Of a DNA stretch of 46,293 nucleotides, positions 33,209-41,369 are shown piece after piece. Positions within the stretch are counted from its first letter, which is position 1. Every line of letters begins with the position of its first letter. The position numbers and the translations under genes were made by a program. Source of the DNA: Candidatus Segatella intestinihominis (lineage in GTDB: Bacteria; Bacteroidota; Bacteroidia; Bacteroidales; Bacteroidaceae); the NCBI GenBank assembly GCA_900548535.1, contig URLG01000015.1, forward strand, positions 1 through 46,293, read 5' to 3'. Under the pieces are notes generated by a model. It worked only from the letters and a program-made list of their open reading frames with translations, had not been told where the DNA came from and did not search any database.

Positions 33209-34616
33209 ATTGAGCCTCCCCTGAATCACTTTTACGATCCAACAAATTTAATTTTAACAAATAATCTTCTATCAACAATCTGGTACTACGATTCAGACAG
33301 ATTCCATAAGATAAAAAAAGTTTATACATATCCTCAAGTTTCGTCTTTGTATTTTTTGTTACCATTGCTATCAAAAATAACAACATTTCATTATCAAGTA
33401 CCATGACACGATATCCACGCCTACTTTGCAAGAAGCGTATGCCAAGTAAATCTGTCACTTTTTTCTTTATACGTGACACGTAGCTCGGTGATTGCATCCC
33501 CACGCAAATATAACGTAGTTTCTCCAAGAAGTCCTCATACGACGCTACTCTTGGCGGAATTTCGTTATAGCCATCCGCACTTTCACTATTACGATGGCTA
33601 AACATTTGCTTCTTGTCTTCTTGCAACAAATCAAGAATTGTTTCACAAACATTTTTATTTTCCGTAAATGGAACTTCCTTCATTTTCGCCAATAATTCTG
33701 GATATAATCCGATTTTATCACCTAATAGAGAGTTAACGATGTCAATAGTCTGTACTTCTCCATAAAGATGTTCCAGAGTACCTTGTGGGAAACGATATTG
33801 CCATCCCCTTAAAACAGCATCATGCCCTGCTGAAGCTTTTTCTGAAGCCAACATAAAATACATAGGTATAGGCTTTTCTTGTACTTCAGTTTTATTGCCT
33901 CTTTTAATAGATAAAACAGACTGCACAACACTATAACAAGCATAAAAATAAAAAAACAAACTTAAATACTTCGTCTTTACTATTTCCTCTTGTTTCATCA
34001 ACCATTGAAAATCGTTTTGAAAAGAAGTCTTTATAAAAGGAAGTATATAATACTCTTCTAAGTTTGCCTCACTTACCGGAATTCCATTTCCTTTTAATGC
34101 CTCTCTCAAAACATTTATAAACAGGTTATTATCAGTATTTTCTGATGGATATTTCATACTTACGCTCTTCATCGAATAAACGTAATTTGCTATTTTAATC
34201 TCACCAGACTTATATTTGCTTTGCTCTTTTTCTACCATATCGGTATTACATGGTAAATATGGCTGAAATTTTAACAAAGCAGAATCATTAATATTTAAAT
34301 TTCCATCTACAAAAAGAACATCCTTAACTATTTTGCAAAAATGCTCAATCTCTGTTTTTGGCATACCTTTAGATGCCAAATAAGCATTCAACTTTTCATC
34401 CAAGATACCACCCACTGTACGGATTGGTTGAGTACCACATCCTTCCCACAAGCGAAAAAATTCCCCTGTGACACCTTGCAAACTACACTTTTTATCAAAC
34501 ACAGTAGAAGGATTTGAAGTAAATGGTAAAAATTTTATACCTTCCATCCATTTATCTACAAACTTGCCCTCACCATTATCATTATGATATTTCTTTTTAT
34601 ATGCTTCTATTTTCAT
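33189..34616 (-). CDS. dptG: DptG-like restriction protein
   Basis: 475 aa, soluble, without a recognisable catalytic motif, as known for DndG/DptG. It begins MKIEAYKKKYHNDNGEGK and ends with a winged-helix-like stretch (FLQSRRGYRVMVLDNEMLLF, then NRSTRLLIEDYLLKLNLLD). It overlaps the dptF stop by 4 bp (ATGA) and overlaps dptH by 20 bp, so the three are translated together. Length and position between the small and the giant ATPase genes are the main basis for the name. Confidence 0.65.
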   Translation of the reverse strand: MKIEAYKKKYHNDNGEGKFVDKWMEGIKFLPFTSNPSTVFDKKCSLQGVTGEFFRLWEGCGTQPIRTVGGILDEKLNAYLASKGMPKTEIEHFCKIVKDVLFVDGNLNINDSALLKFQPYLPCNTDMVEKEQSKYKSGEIKIANYVYSMKSVSMKYPSENTDNNLFINVLREALKGNGIPVSEANLEEYYILPFIKTSFQNDFQWLMKQEEIVKTKYLSLFFYFYACYSVVQSVLSIKRGNKTEVQEKPIPMYFMLASEKASAGHDAVLRGWQYRFPQGTLEHLYGEVQTIDIVNSLLGDKIGLYPELLAKMKEVPFTENKNVCETILDLLQEDKKQMFSHRNSESADGYNEIPPRVASYEDFLEKLRYICVGMQSPSYVSRIKKKVTDLLGIRFLQSRRGYRVMVLDNEMLLFLIAMVTKNTKTKLEDMYKLFLSYGICLNRSTRLLIEDYLLKLNLLDRKSDSGEAQYVKVVL

Positions 34617-36274
34617 TTCAATGATAAATTTCCAAAGTTCTCTTTAAATGTTATTTTCTTAGACTCAGGACCTATTATGATTAGTTTCTTGCTACTATCA
34701 CATAACTTACTTAACTGGCGCATAAATTTACTAAAGATAATATTTCTTTCATTTTCGTAATTCACAGCCAGCTTTCCCTCATTTAAATCTAATAGATATT
34801 GATACAGCTGATAATCTAAACGCAATCTTATTTTCTCCTCAATACCTATCTGCCACGACATATCTATATACAATGCAAAGTGGTTTGGAGAGGACTTATC
34901 AAAGATGGAAACTATTTTGCATGGTTCCATTTCCAAAGAACTGAAGAAATGATAATTTGCTCCTTGTAAATTCAAAGGTACCAAACCTTCTTCTCGATAA
35001 TATGAACCATAATGACGAGGCATAGCCATTGATACTATGTCATATAGTTCTTTCATCGTACCTGCATCATTTAAAAATATACCACTTAGTGCCTTTAAGT
35101 ATTTTCTATACACAATAGACTCTGTATGATAATTCAATAAATGCTTTAATCGGAAAAGAAACTTAACAGTTCGTTCTGTATCTATTCCATTATTAGCATA
35201 AAACTTATTGGTACGTTCAATGATAAAACTTGGAACATTAGCTTCTTCTATCATGTCCATAAAATCTTTTGGTATCATGTATGAAGTAAACAGAACTGCC
35301 AAATCATCATCATGAAGAGTACTTCCATATTTTAGTGGGTCTAATTTTGACAATGCCACCACTATCTTATTGGTACTATTGCCATGAAATAGCTTTGTTG
35401 GCAACAAAGCTTCAAAGAAATCATCTTTCTCTTCATACTTTCCCGTCCAACAAAGAGTTGCATAGATAAAGTCAAAATATTCTCTAGGTGTTATTTTCAA
35501 ATTAAACCTAATTATAGCCTCTATTACACTCATTACGATAGTGTGGCGTACACTTTCGCTCATAAGAAGTTCATAATTTAGAATCAATGGAGATTTTTTC
35601 CCAACTCCATTACCTAAATCTGCTAAATAAGCTTGATAGAAAGGATTGTCTTCCTCACACGATACAATTTTACTCAGCACTTTTGATAAAAAGTCAGAAG
35701 CAACAGGATAATCCATCTCGACATCTGGATGAAACTCAAACAATTGTTCCTCTGTGAAAAGAACAACTTTTATATGTTCTGTTTCATAAATTGGCATATC
35801 ATCAAACAGGGGCTTAACTACATTTACTATTTCCCTATAACTGTCCTTAACCTCGCTATCTTCTATAAAAGCATTGAGTTTACCCAAGTTAATAGCCACC
35901 ACTTTCTTATCAGACGTAGTATGAATTTTCTTATCAGAAAACTCTTCTAATGCAATTTTCAATGTATCTATAGCTGTCCTTTTAGGTGAACAACTAACTG
36001 TTGCATCATTATAGTAAGATTTGAAAGACCAATCAAATTTAGTCTTGACTTGACTTAAAAGATGAGACTTACCATCACCAGCACTTCCCACTAGCAACAC
36101 AATGCCTCCCCCATTATGTTCAATTTCAAACATCTTTTGCTCTAAGACTTTTTCGATAGGTCTTGACACATGCATATATTTGTCAAAGTCACTAAAACCT
36201 TGACCATTTTGAACCGCATCCAAAGATTTTAAACTTAAACGCGATATTACTTTGTATAAGAAGGTATCATCCAT
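34613..36274 (-). CDS. dptF: DptF-like restriction ATPase
   Basis: 553 aa. The P-loop GSAGDGKSH is at residues 63-71, preceded by a hydrophobic strand (GGGIVLLV), as in AAA/STAND ATPases. The remainder is helical, with a family-like region HFFSSLEMEPCKIVSIFD near the end. Size and position fit DndF/DptF, the small ATPase of the DndFGH restriction complex. It starts 11 bp after the radical SAM gene stop and is coupled to dptG. Alternatives such as another defence ATPase of similar size remain possible. Confidence 0.65.
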   Translation of the reverse strand: MDDTFLYKVISRLSLKSLDAVQNGQGFSDFDKYMHVSRPIEKVLEQKMFEIEHNGGGIVLLVGSAGDGKSHLLSQVKTKFDWSFKSYYNDATVSCSPKRTAIDTLKIALEEFSDKKIHTTSDKKVVAINLGKLNAFIEDSEVKDSYREIVNVVKPLFDDMPIYETEHIKVVLFTEEQLFEFHPDVEMDYPVASDFLSKVLSKIVSCEEDNPFYQAYLADLGNGVGKKSPLILNYELLMSESVRHTIVMSVIEAIIRFNLKITPREYFDFIYATLCWTGKYEEKDDFFEALLPTKLFHGNSTNKIVVALSKLDPLKYGSTLHDDDLAVLFTSYMIPKDFMDMIEEANVPSFIIERTNKFYANNGIDTERTVKFLFRLKHLLNYHTESIVYRKYLKALSGIFLNDAGTMKELYDIVSMAMPRHYGSYYREEGLVPLNLQGANYHFFSSLEMEPCKIVSIFDKSSPNHFALYIDMSWQIGIEEKIRLRLDYQLYQYLLDLNEGKLAVNYENERNIIFSKFMRQLSKLCDSSKKLIIIGPESKKITFKENFGNLSLK

Positions 36275-36285
36275 ACGCTTATTGT

Positions 36286-37317
36286 TTATATCTTATTCCA
36301 CAATGAAGGTTTTTTCAAATTATCCATTTTATAATTGAACATTTCTATCAGCTCTGCCCTATGCTCTTTAAACATCTCCAATAAATCTACAAATGTCCGT
36401 AATGGCAAGCACATCTTAACCTTTTCATAATAGCCATTATTCAAATCTGCCTCAAACTCTTCAAACGATTTAAGCTTTGGTCTATCTTTCACTTTCAAGG
36501 TATGCTCTTCCCAATACGATTGGTTTCTATACAAAAACTCCCAACATGACATTTTCTTATAAAACTGTTGCTGGTTGCACCAACGAGCTATCTGAATATA
36601 GATATTGGATATAGGAGCTTGATGATAGTCCTCATGTCTCATAACGTATCCCACACACCCATATTGCATAAGTATCTTGATACGTTGAAACAACTCCCAT
36701 ATATCTTGATAGAATTTCTTTTTGTTCCTAGCATTCTGCTTGAAGCCACAAAACAAATAGAATTTCGTACCCTTCTTTGGATTGTAATGCTTCCATATTT
36801 TCAAAGCTCGTTCTATCAGTTCTCGGTCTTTCCAATTATCAAAAGCGAATATATAATCTCCATGATATTTTGCCTTGGACAGCATCCTAGCCATCTCCTC
36901 ACCATGCGGACTCTGAGCTAACATTCGCTCATCCAATCCCTGCCTAAACTGGAAAGGTCTGCCAGATGCTATCAATTGCTCCAACAAAGGTTTCCAAACA
37001 GATATATCTGAAGCTAAAAAGTTATCATCCCATAAATAGATATACGGACGAACAAGATGATTATCCTCATCCCGCTCATTATCCATAAACCATTCTAACT
37101 TAGAGTATGGTAAAATTTTACTCTCTAATTTGTTTATGCAAAAGGGGCAATGACGAATGCAACCTCTAGTCAAAAAGCCAATAGAATACTTTTGATAATC
37201 TTTGTACTTTTCTGCTTTATAACCTTCTGCTACCTTTTGTTTAACATATTCATCGTAAAGATGATAATATGGCATTTGTCTTGCCATATCGATTCCGACG
37301 TTTTTTGCCCCCCCCAT
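36286..37317 (-). CDS. Radical SAM protein, catalytic part (after frameshift)
   Basis: 343 aa. The cluster-binding motif is GCIRHCPFC (C-x3-C-x2-C) at ~residues 53-61, with upstream YSIGFLTRG as in B12-binding-type radical SAM enzymes common in phages and mobile elements. The N-terminus MGGAKNVGIDMARQMP is where the upstream ORF (37250-37705) should continue: with seven instead of eight G at 37308-37315 (plus-strand C run) both become one ~472-aa protein. As read here this part can only start from the ATG inside the G tract. Substrate is unknown. It sits 11 bp before dptF in the same operon. Confidence 0.8.
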   Translation of the reverse strand: MGGAKNVGIDMARQMPYYHLYDEYVKQKVAEGYKAEKYKDYQKYSIGFLTRGCIRHCPFCINKLESKILPYSKLEWFMDNERDEDNHLVRPYIYLWDDNFLASDISVWKPLLEQLIASGRPFQFRQGLDERMLAQSPHGEEMARMLSKAKYHGDYIFAFDNWKDRELIERALKIWKHYNPKKGTKFYLFCGFKQNARNKKKFYQDIWELFQRIKILMQYGCVGYVMRHEDYHQAPISNIYIQIARWCNQQQFYKKMSCWEFLYRNQSYWEEHTLKVKDRPKLKSFEEFEADLNNGYYEKVKMCLPLRTFVDLLEMFKEHRAELIEMFNYKMDNLKKPSLWNKI

Positions 37318-37705
37318 AAGTGTTTGGGAACTGATTTAGGAAAGCATCATTTTCTAGTTTCTGCATATCCTCCGTTCTCTTTTTGCGATATTCTGACACA
37401 CTCGTCTCAGTAGCATAAAAGCCAGTACCACCTACGTGAAACTTTGCTTCATCCTTTGTCCCAACAGCTTGAGTATAGAACTTAGGAAGAGCTGTAAAAG
37501 AAAACACACGTGACAAAAAGATATTAGTATATCTTGAAAGATTTATATTCTCACTAGTAATTAGTTCAAAACGAACATGATTATTATACAAAAAGCCTGC
37601 AATTTTCAGCAACACAAGATTTGGATGACGCGTACCATTGTCCATGAGATCCGCATCAACCAATCCTACACATTTGTACATTGGTGAAATTCGTAATGCT
37701 TTCAT
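37250..37705 (-). CDS. Radical SAM protein, N-terminal part (before frameshift)
   Basis: 151 aa. It begins MKALRISPMYKCVGLVDADL and reads as a B12-binding-like/Rossmann N-terminal domain: PNLVLLKIAGFLYN, then NIFLSRVFSFTALPKF and HVGGTGFYATE. After NQFPNTYGG the frame leaves the family and ends 27 residues later in a basic tail. Restoring one base at the G run joins it to the catalytic part. This is either an on/off phase-variable gene, a fixed pseudogene or an indel error in a homopolymer. First gene of the radical SAM-dptFGH operon. Confidence 0.75.
   Translation of the reverse strand: MKALRISPMYKCVGLVDADLMDNGTRHPNLVLLKIAGFLYNNHVRFELITSENINLSRYTNIFLSRVFSFTALPKFYTQAVGTKDEAKFHVGGTGFYATETSVSEYRKKRTEDMQKLENDAFLNQFPNTYGGGKKRRNRYGKTNAILSSLR
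37308..37315 (-). repeat. G8 homopolymer (slippage site)
   Basis: Eight G on the coding strand, next to six A, within the radical SAM gene. One base fewer restores the frame. Confidence 0.9.
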
Positions 37706-38057
37706 ATATATAATAATTCACTTGTCAATTAGCCTCTTTTCCTGGCAACAATGAGCGTAAGCAAACGCTCTTTTCCATAAAAGTAGCACCCACTCGCCCT
37801 TTCGGGCTTTCTGCGAGCAGAATGCATCTGCAAAAATACTAAATTATTCTGAAACTAAAGCATGTTTTCCCAACTATTTTAGATAAACATGCCGAAAAAC
37901 ATAGAAACAAGGGGGAATTACTCATAGACAAAGATAAAAATGAATAGTTAGGTTACAGATAGCTTACGAAAAACGAAGTAAACCTCAATGCCCAATGAAG
38001 CTTACTCCATACGCCTTTGAAGTAAGTTTCGATAACCATCGAAGCCTATATCAACCA
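37706..38057 (-). promoter_or_regulatory. Leader and promoter region of the radical SAM-dpt operon
   Basis: A -7-like box TATTTTTG (minus, 37831-37838) has only a TTTA-like upstream partner. The leader contains two hairpins, GCCCGAAAGGGC (37796-37807) and GAGCGT / ACGCTC (37753-37770). Farther upstream the 105-bp repeat begins at 37958. No gene is visible in this stretch. Confidence 0.4.
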
Positions 38058-38062
38058 AAAGC
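37958..38062. repeat. ~105-bp direct repeat, left of hicBA
   Basis: Pairs with 38892-38997 at roughly 90% identity. It contains the half-palindrome TTTCGATAACCATCGAAG and further small inverted repeats. Non-coding. Confidence 0.85.
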
Positions 38063-38095
38063 CCAGCTTGCACACACGACAAAGCAAGCTGGGAT
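38062..38095 (-). terminator. Terminator of hicBA
   Basis: Minus-strand arms CCCAGCTTGC / GCAAGCTGGG with a 12-nt loop, then CTTTTGG. Perfect 10-bp stem. Confidence 0.75.
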
Positions 38096-38112
38096 ATGAA
38101 TATAGTATCAAA

Positions 38113-38409
38113 TCACTTTTCTGTTGCTTCAATAACAGCCTCGTATTGTTTCATTCCGAATAGCTTGTTTGACTTCTTATAGAAATATTCAAAAAATTGG
38201 GATTTCGAAATTCCCAAATTTCTCAATGTATTCTTGACTATAAATTCAGGGACTGGCGAAATATGGGTCTGAAGAATTATAGGACGAGTCAAGCCAGGCT
38301 TAACCCATCTTTCATGCCCACCTTCCGTTTTTGTCTTTTCGCATCCCATTGATGCCAAAAAATCCCGAAAAGCATTAACAGAAATATTGCTTAATTTATA
38401 CGTATTCAT
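38113..38409 (-). CDS. hicA: HicA-family toxin
   Basis: 98 aa. The double-stranded-RNA-binding-like fold of HicA is visible: SVNAFRDFLASMGCEKTKTE, then the catalytic histidine in GGHERW (His 32), then PIILQTHISPVPEFIVKN and LRNLGISKSQFFEYF. HicA toxins cleave mRNA. It is slightly longer than the minimal ~60-80 aa family, with a C-terminal extension KKSNKLFGMKQYEAVIE. It overlaps hicB by 4 bp. Confidence 0.85.
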   Translation of the reverse strand: MNTYKLSNISVNAFRDFLASMGCEKTKTEGGHERWVKPGLTRPIILQTHISPVPEFIVKNTLRNLGISKSQFFEYFYKKSNKLFGMKQYEAVIEATEK

Positions 38410-38765
38410 GCTAAAGCGGGAACTCTAATTGGTTCATGATATTTCTTGAAATCCTTCTTATCAAGAATATTGCTCAACTCGTCATTCTTAAGAATAAGCA
38501 TAGAAATTTTCGGGGTTTCAATCTCATTCTTCTTAAGAATCCACCCATGACTCTTCAAGTCTTGATACAACGTACCTTCATGAATAGCATAATCAAAATA
38601 CTCTCTCAGAACAATGTTGAAAGAGGCACGAGCATCAGCCTCCGTTTTTCCATACCCAGACAAGTCTAGAGCAGGGCTGTAGGCTATAAAGTTGTCAGCT
38701 TCCTTGAAGAGGAAAATGGCAAGTTCTGAGTTGATTCTTTCGTTTGATACATTTATTTTATCCAT
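38406..38765 (-). CDS. hicB: HicB-family antitoxin
   Basis: 119 aa. The partly degraded RNase H-like fold of HicB is recognisable in FKEADNFIAYSPALDLSGYG and KTEADARASFNIVLREYFDY. The C-terminal part (ISMLILKNDELSNILDKKDF) is where DNA-binding antitoxins carry their regulatory segment, though no clear helix-turn-helix or ribbon is evident. The gene precedes hicA, has a good ribosome-binding site (AAGGAGACTAT before ATG) and a promoter at 38785-38816. Confidence 0.85.
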   Translation of the reverse strand: MDKINVSNERINSELAIFLFKEADNFIAYSPALDLSGYGKTEADARASFNIVLREYFDYAIHEGTLYQDLKSHGWILKKNEIETPKISMLILKNDELSNILDKKDFKKYHEPIRVPALA

Positions 38766-38784
38766 ATAGTCTCCTTTTTGCTGG

Positions 38785-38816
38785 CAAAGTTAGGAAAAAG
38801 TTTTTGAATCACCAAA
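38785..38816 (-). promoter_or_regulatory. hicBA promoter
   Basis: Minus-strand TTTG (38813-38816), 20 bp, TAACTTTG (38785-38792). Confidence 0.75.
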
Positions 38817-38891
38817 TAAATTGAGAATTATCTTCCAATTATTTACTTAGAATAATTCAAAAATCATTCAAGGGCTATAACAAAAAGGGCT

Positions 38892-38997
38892 GATAGCTTA
38901 CGAAAAAACGAAATAAACTTCAATGCCCAATGAAGTTTTCTCCATACGCCTTTGAAGTAAGCTTCGATGGCCATCGAAGCCAATATCAACCAAAAGC
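38892..38997. repeat. ~105-bp direct repeat, right of hicBA
   Basis: Second copy of 37958-38062. Here the palindrome is perfect: CTTCGATGGCCATCGAAG. Together the two copies flank the whole hicBA unit with its promoter and terminator. Confidence 0.85.
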
Positions 38998-39068
38998 TGA
39001 CATTTCACGTAACTTTGCTTTAACATAGGTACCGTCAACATCTCATCATTTAGGACAAATGCTGCGAT

Positions 39069-39201
39069 GAAGGTGAACCCTGCTAAAAAGCTTGCGTTAA
39101 AAACGTGTTAAAAACATAATATAACGTATTGTTATACAGGCTCTTTATATTCTAGAGGCGCGCTGTATATACAAAGTTCTGAGTACATAGGGTTCACCTT
39201 C
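39069..39201. repeat. 133-bp element with 13-bp perfect inverted ends
   Basis: GAAGGTGAACCCT (39069-39081) and AGGGTTCACCTTC (39189-39201) are exact reverse complements, enclosing AT-rich non-coding DNA. It could be a MITE-like element or a structured intergenic repeat. A related half (AGGGTTCACC) recurs at ~39239-39249. The rest of 38998-39280 shows no gene. Confidence 0.6.
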
Positions 39202-39283
39202 ACCAGCCAAATAATACCCCTTAAACCACACTTATGGCAAGGGTTCACCATTTTTCTGTACTTTAGAAACAAGTCATTTAGTA

Positions 39284-39323
39284 CAAAAAAACAAGTTATT
39301 TACGGGGCGTAAATAACTTGTTT
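39284..39323 (-). terminator. Terminator of the nitroreductase gene
   Basis: A perfect 16-bp stem AAACAAGTTATTTACG / CGTAAATAACTTGTTT with a 3-nt loop, followed on the minus strand by a T run. Confidence 0.9.
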
Positions 39324-39342
39324 ACAAAAATTAATCACTTGT

Positions 39343-39864
39343 TTATAGTTCTTCCACTATATCACTCATTTCCTTGCGCTTCTTTTCGGCATGAGGACAA
39401 TCGGGGGCGATGTGGCCAATAGGGATGATGACCACAGCCTCATAATCCTCACGAGAGCCCTGCTCAAAGTACTGGTGCATCTTCTCTGGGTCGTAATTGC
39501 AAACCCAGCAGGTGCCCAGGCCTCGCTCTGCGGCTGCCAGGCAGAGGTGCTCGGTGGCGATAGCCACATCGATGTCGCCATGAGGCTTGCTGTCTTCCTT
39601 GCGCACCCAGTTTTCCTGCTTGTTGCGCATACCGATGATATACATCGGAGCAGAGAGAAACCACTCTCGGTTATAACACTCCTGGAGTTTCTTCTTAGCC
39701 TCATCCGACTTCACTACGAGCCACTTCCATGGCTGCTTGTTGCATGCCGATGGAGCCATGCGCACACACTCCAAAACATACTGCAAGTCTGCTTCGCTTA
39801 CAGCCTCTTGTGTAAACTTGCGAGCCGAGAATCGCTCCTGGCTCAATGATAACATATCTTTCAT
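39343..39864 (-). CDS. Nitroreductase-family flavoprotein
   Basis: 173 aa, normal length. FMN-binding signatures: RFSARKFT at the N-terminus, MAPSACNKQPWKWLVV (~35-50), then DVAIATEHLCLAAAERGLGTCWV, and IIPIGHIAPDCP near the end. Such enzymes reduce nitro compounds or quinones with NAD(P)H, usually as homodimers. Own promoter and terminator; no operon partner. Confidence 0.9.
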   Translation of the reverse strand: MKDMLSLSQERFSARKFTQEAVSEADLQYVLECVRMAPSACNKQPWKWLVVKSDEAKKKLQECYNREWFLSAPMYIIGMRNKQENWVRKEDSKPHGDIDVAIATEHLCLAAAERGLGTCWVCNYDPEKMHQYFEQGSREDYEAVVIIPIGHIAPDCPHAEKKRKEMSDIVEEL

Positions 39865-39903
39865 TTTCGCTATTGTATCTTTAGTTTTCTACCTTTTCAC
39901 CCA

Positions 39904-39935
39904 CAAAAGTAAGCATATTCTTTGAAACTTCCAAA
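39904..39935 (-). promoter_or_regulatory. Nitroreductase promoter
   Basis: Minus-strand TTTG (39932-39935), 20 bp with GTTTCAAAGAATAT in the spacer, TACTTTTG (39904-39911). Confidence 0.75.
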
Positions 39936-39962
39936 CATTTTGGGATAAAAACTACTTTTTAC

Positions 39963-39993
39963 TTGGATATTGCAAAAAATCGCAGTACCTTTG
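39963..39993 (+). promoter_or_regulatory. Promoter of the MFS transporter gene
   Basis: TTG (39963-39965), 20 bp, TACCTTTG (39986-39993). It is divergent from the nitroreductase promoter, with under 30 bp between their -33 boxes. Confidence 0.75.
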
Positions 39994-40015
39994 TAGGCTG
40001 AAAGAAATAGATTTG

Positions 40016-41248
40016 ATGAAGAATATGAATATAAAATCTCTAGGTAATGCGATCAAAGGACACCCCACGATGACGGAGGGCACAGTGTATTCGATGCTCA
40101 TCATCTGCGGCATCTCCCACTTTCTGAACGATATGATTCAGTCCATCATCCCGTCCATCTATCCGATTATCAAGGATCAGTATGGGTTTACGTTTGCACA
40201 GATAGGCATCATCACGCTGATATTCCAGATGACCTCCTCTATCCTGCAACCCTTCACGGGGCTTTATGCCGACAAGCATCCCCGACCTTACGCCCTGAGC
40301 TTCGGCATGTGCTTTACGCTCGTGGGACTGCTGATGCTTGCCTTTGCCGAGAATTATCTCTTGATATTGTTGGCGGTGAGCATCGTGGGACTGGGTTCTT
40401 CCATCTTCCACCCCACTGCATCCCGTGTGGCTCAGATGGCTTCGGGTGGCAAGAAGAGCCTGGCGCAATCCATCTTCCAGGTGGGTGGCAATGGAGGCTC
40501 GGCGATAGGACCGTTGCTCGCTGCCATCATCATCCTGCCTTTCGGACAACACGCCATCTCATGGTTTGCCTTCGCAGCCTTGCTGGCTGCCATCATCATG
40601 GTCAGACTGGGGGCTTGGTATAAGGCGCGACTTGCCTATGTGGTGAACCATCCGCAGCAGCAACCGCTCCTAAACAATGACATCTCAAAGGGGGCGAAGT
40701 ATGGGGCTCTGCTGATACTGGTGCTATTGGTATTCTCGAAATATTTTTACACGGCATGCATCACAAGCTACTTCACATTCTTCCTAATAGACAAGTTTGG
40801 CATCTCGGTTCAGGCATCCCAACTTTGCCTCTTCGTCTTCCTCGCCGCCTTTGCCATCGGAACAGTGGCGGGAGGTATGCTGGGCGACAAGTTTGGCAGA
40901 AAGTATGTCATCTGGTTTTCTATCTTGGGAGCGGCTCCGTTTGCCCTCATCATGCCATTCGCCAATCTTACGTGGACCATCATCTGCACCTTCCTATCAG
41001 GATTGATTATCGCTTCAGCGTTTTCATCCATCGTGGTGTATGCCACTGACTTAATGCCCGACAAGGTGGGACTGATAGCCGGCATTTTCTTCGGATTGAT
41101 GTTTGGATTGGGCGGTCTCGGCTCTGCCTTCTTCGGTTGGCTAGCCGACAAGACGAGCATCGAGTTCATCTTCCAGGTGAGTGCCTTCTTGCCATTGCTT
41201 GGCATCATCGCTGGCTTCCTGCCGAATACGCAGAAGAGAAAGAAATAA
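40016..41248 (+). CDS. MFS transporter, fosmidomycin-resistance (Fsr)-like
   Basis: 410 aa from ATG 40016; the codon before it is TTG. About twelve hydrophobic helices. The family signature is early: ISHFLNDMIQSIIPSIYPII, then PFTGLYADKHPRP, GLGSSIFHPTASRVA and QVGGNGGSAIGPLLA. These match Fsr-type exporters, which pump fosmidomycin and related compounds in E. coli. Natural substrate here is unknown. A central loop around NHPQQQPLLNNDISKG separates the two six-helix halves. Confidence 0.9.
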   Translation: MKNMNIKSLGNAIKGHPTMTEGTVYSMLIICGISHFLNDMIQSIIPSIYPIIKDQYGFTFAQIGIITLIFQMTSSILQPFTGLYADKHPRPYALSFGMCFTLVGLLMLAFAENYLLILLAVSIVGLGSSIFHPTASRVAQMASGGKKSLAQSIFQVGGNGGSAIGPLLAAIIILPFGQHAISWFAFAALLAAIIMVRLGAWYKARLAYVVNHPQQQPLLNNDISKGAKYGALLILVLLVFSKYFYTACITSYFTFFLIDKFGISVQASQLCLFVFLAAFAIGTVAGGMLGDKFGRKYVIWFSILGAAPFALIMPFANLTWTIICTFLSGLIIASAFSSIVVYATDLMPDKVGLIAGIFFGLMFGLGGLGSAFFGWLADKTSIEFIFQVSAFLPLLGIIAGFLPNTQKRKK

Positions 41249-41268
41249 AAGTCTATCATTAAATAAGT

Positions 41269-41311
41269 AAAAGGTTCAACCGTCAGAAATAATTTGACAG
41301 TTGAACCTTTT
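41269..41311 (+). terminator. Terminator of the MFS gene
   Basis: Arms AAAAGGTTCAAC / GTTGAACCTTTT with inner GTCA / TGAC, then TACTTG. Confidence 0.8.
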
Positions 41312-41369
41312 ACTTGTCACATCTTTTCAATACAGATTTTCCTTTTTACCTTTTTACTCTTTTAACTTT

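Noticed and set aside
33209..33229. GTG start for dptH
   Set aside because: The ATG at 33208 has GGGGAGG at good distance, while the GTG has no ribosome-binding site and lengthens the overlap with dptG.
28025..36274. BREX or DISARM system
   Set aside because: No PglX/DrmMII methyltransferase, PglZ, BrxL or DrmA-like helicase motifs; the sizes and order of three genes fit dptFGH better.
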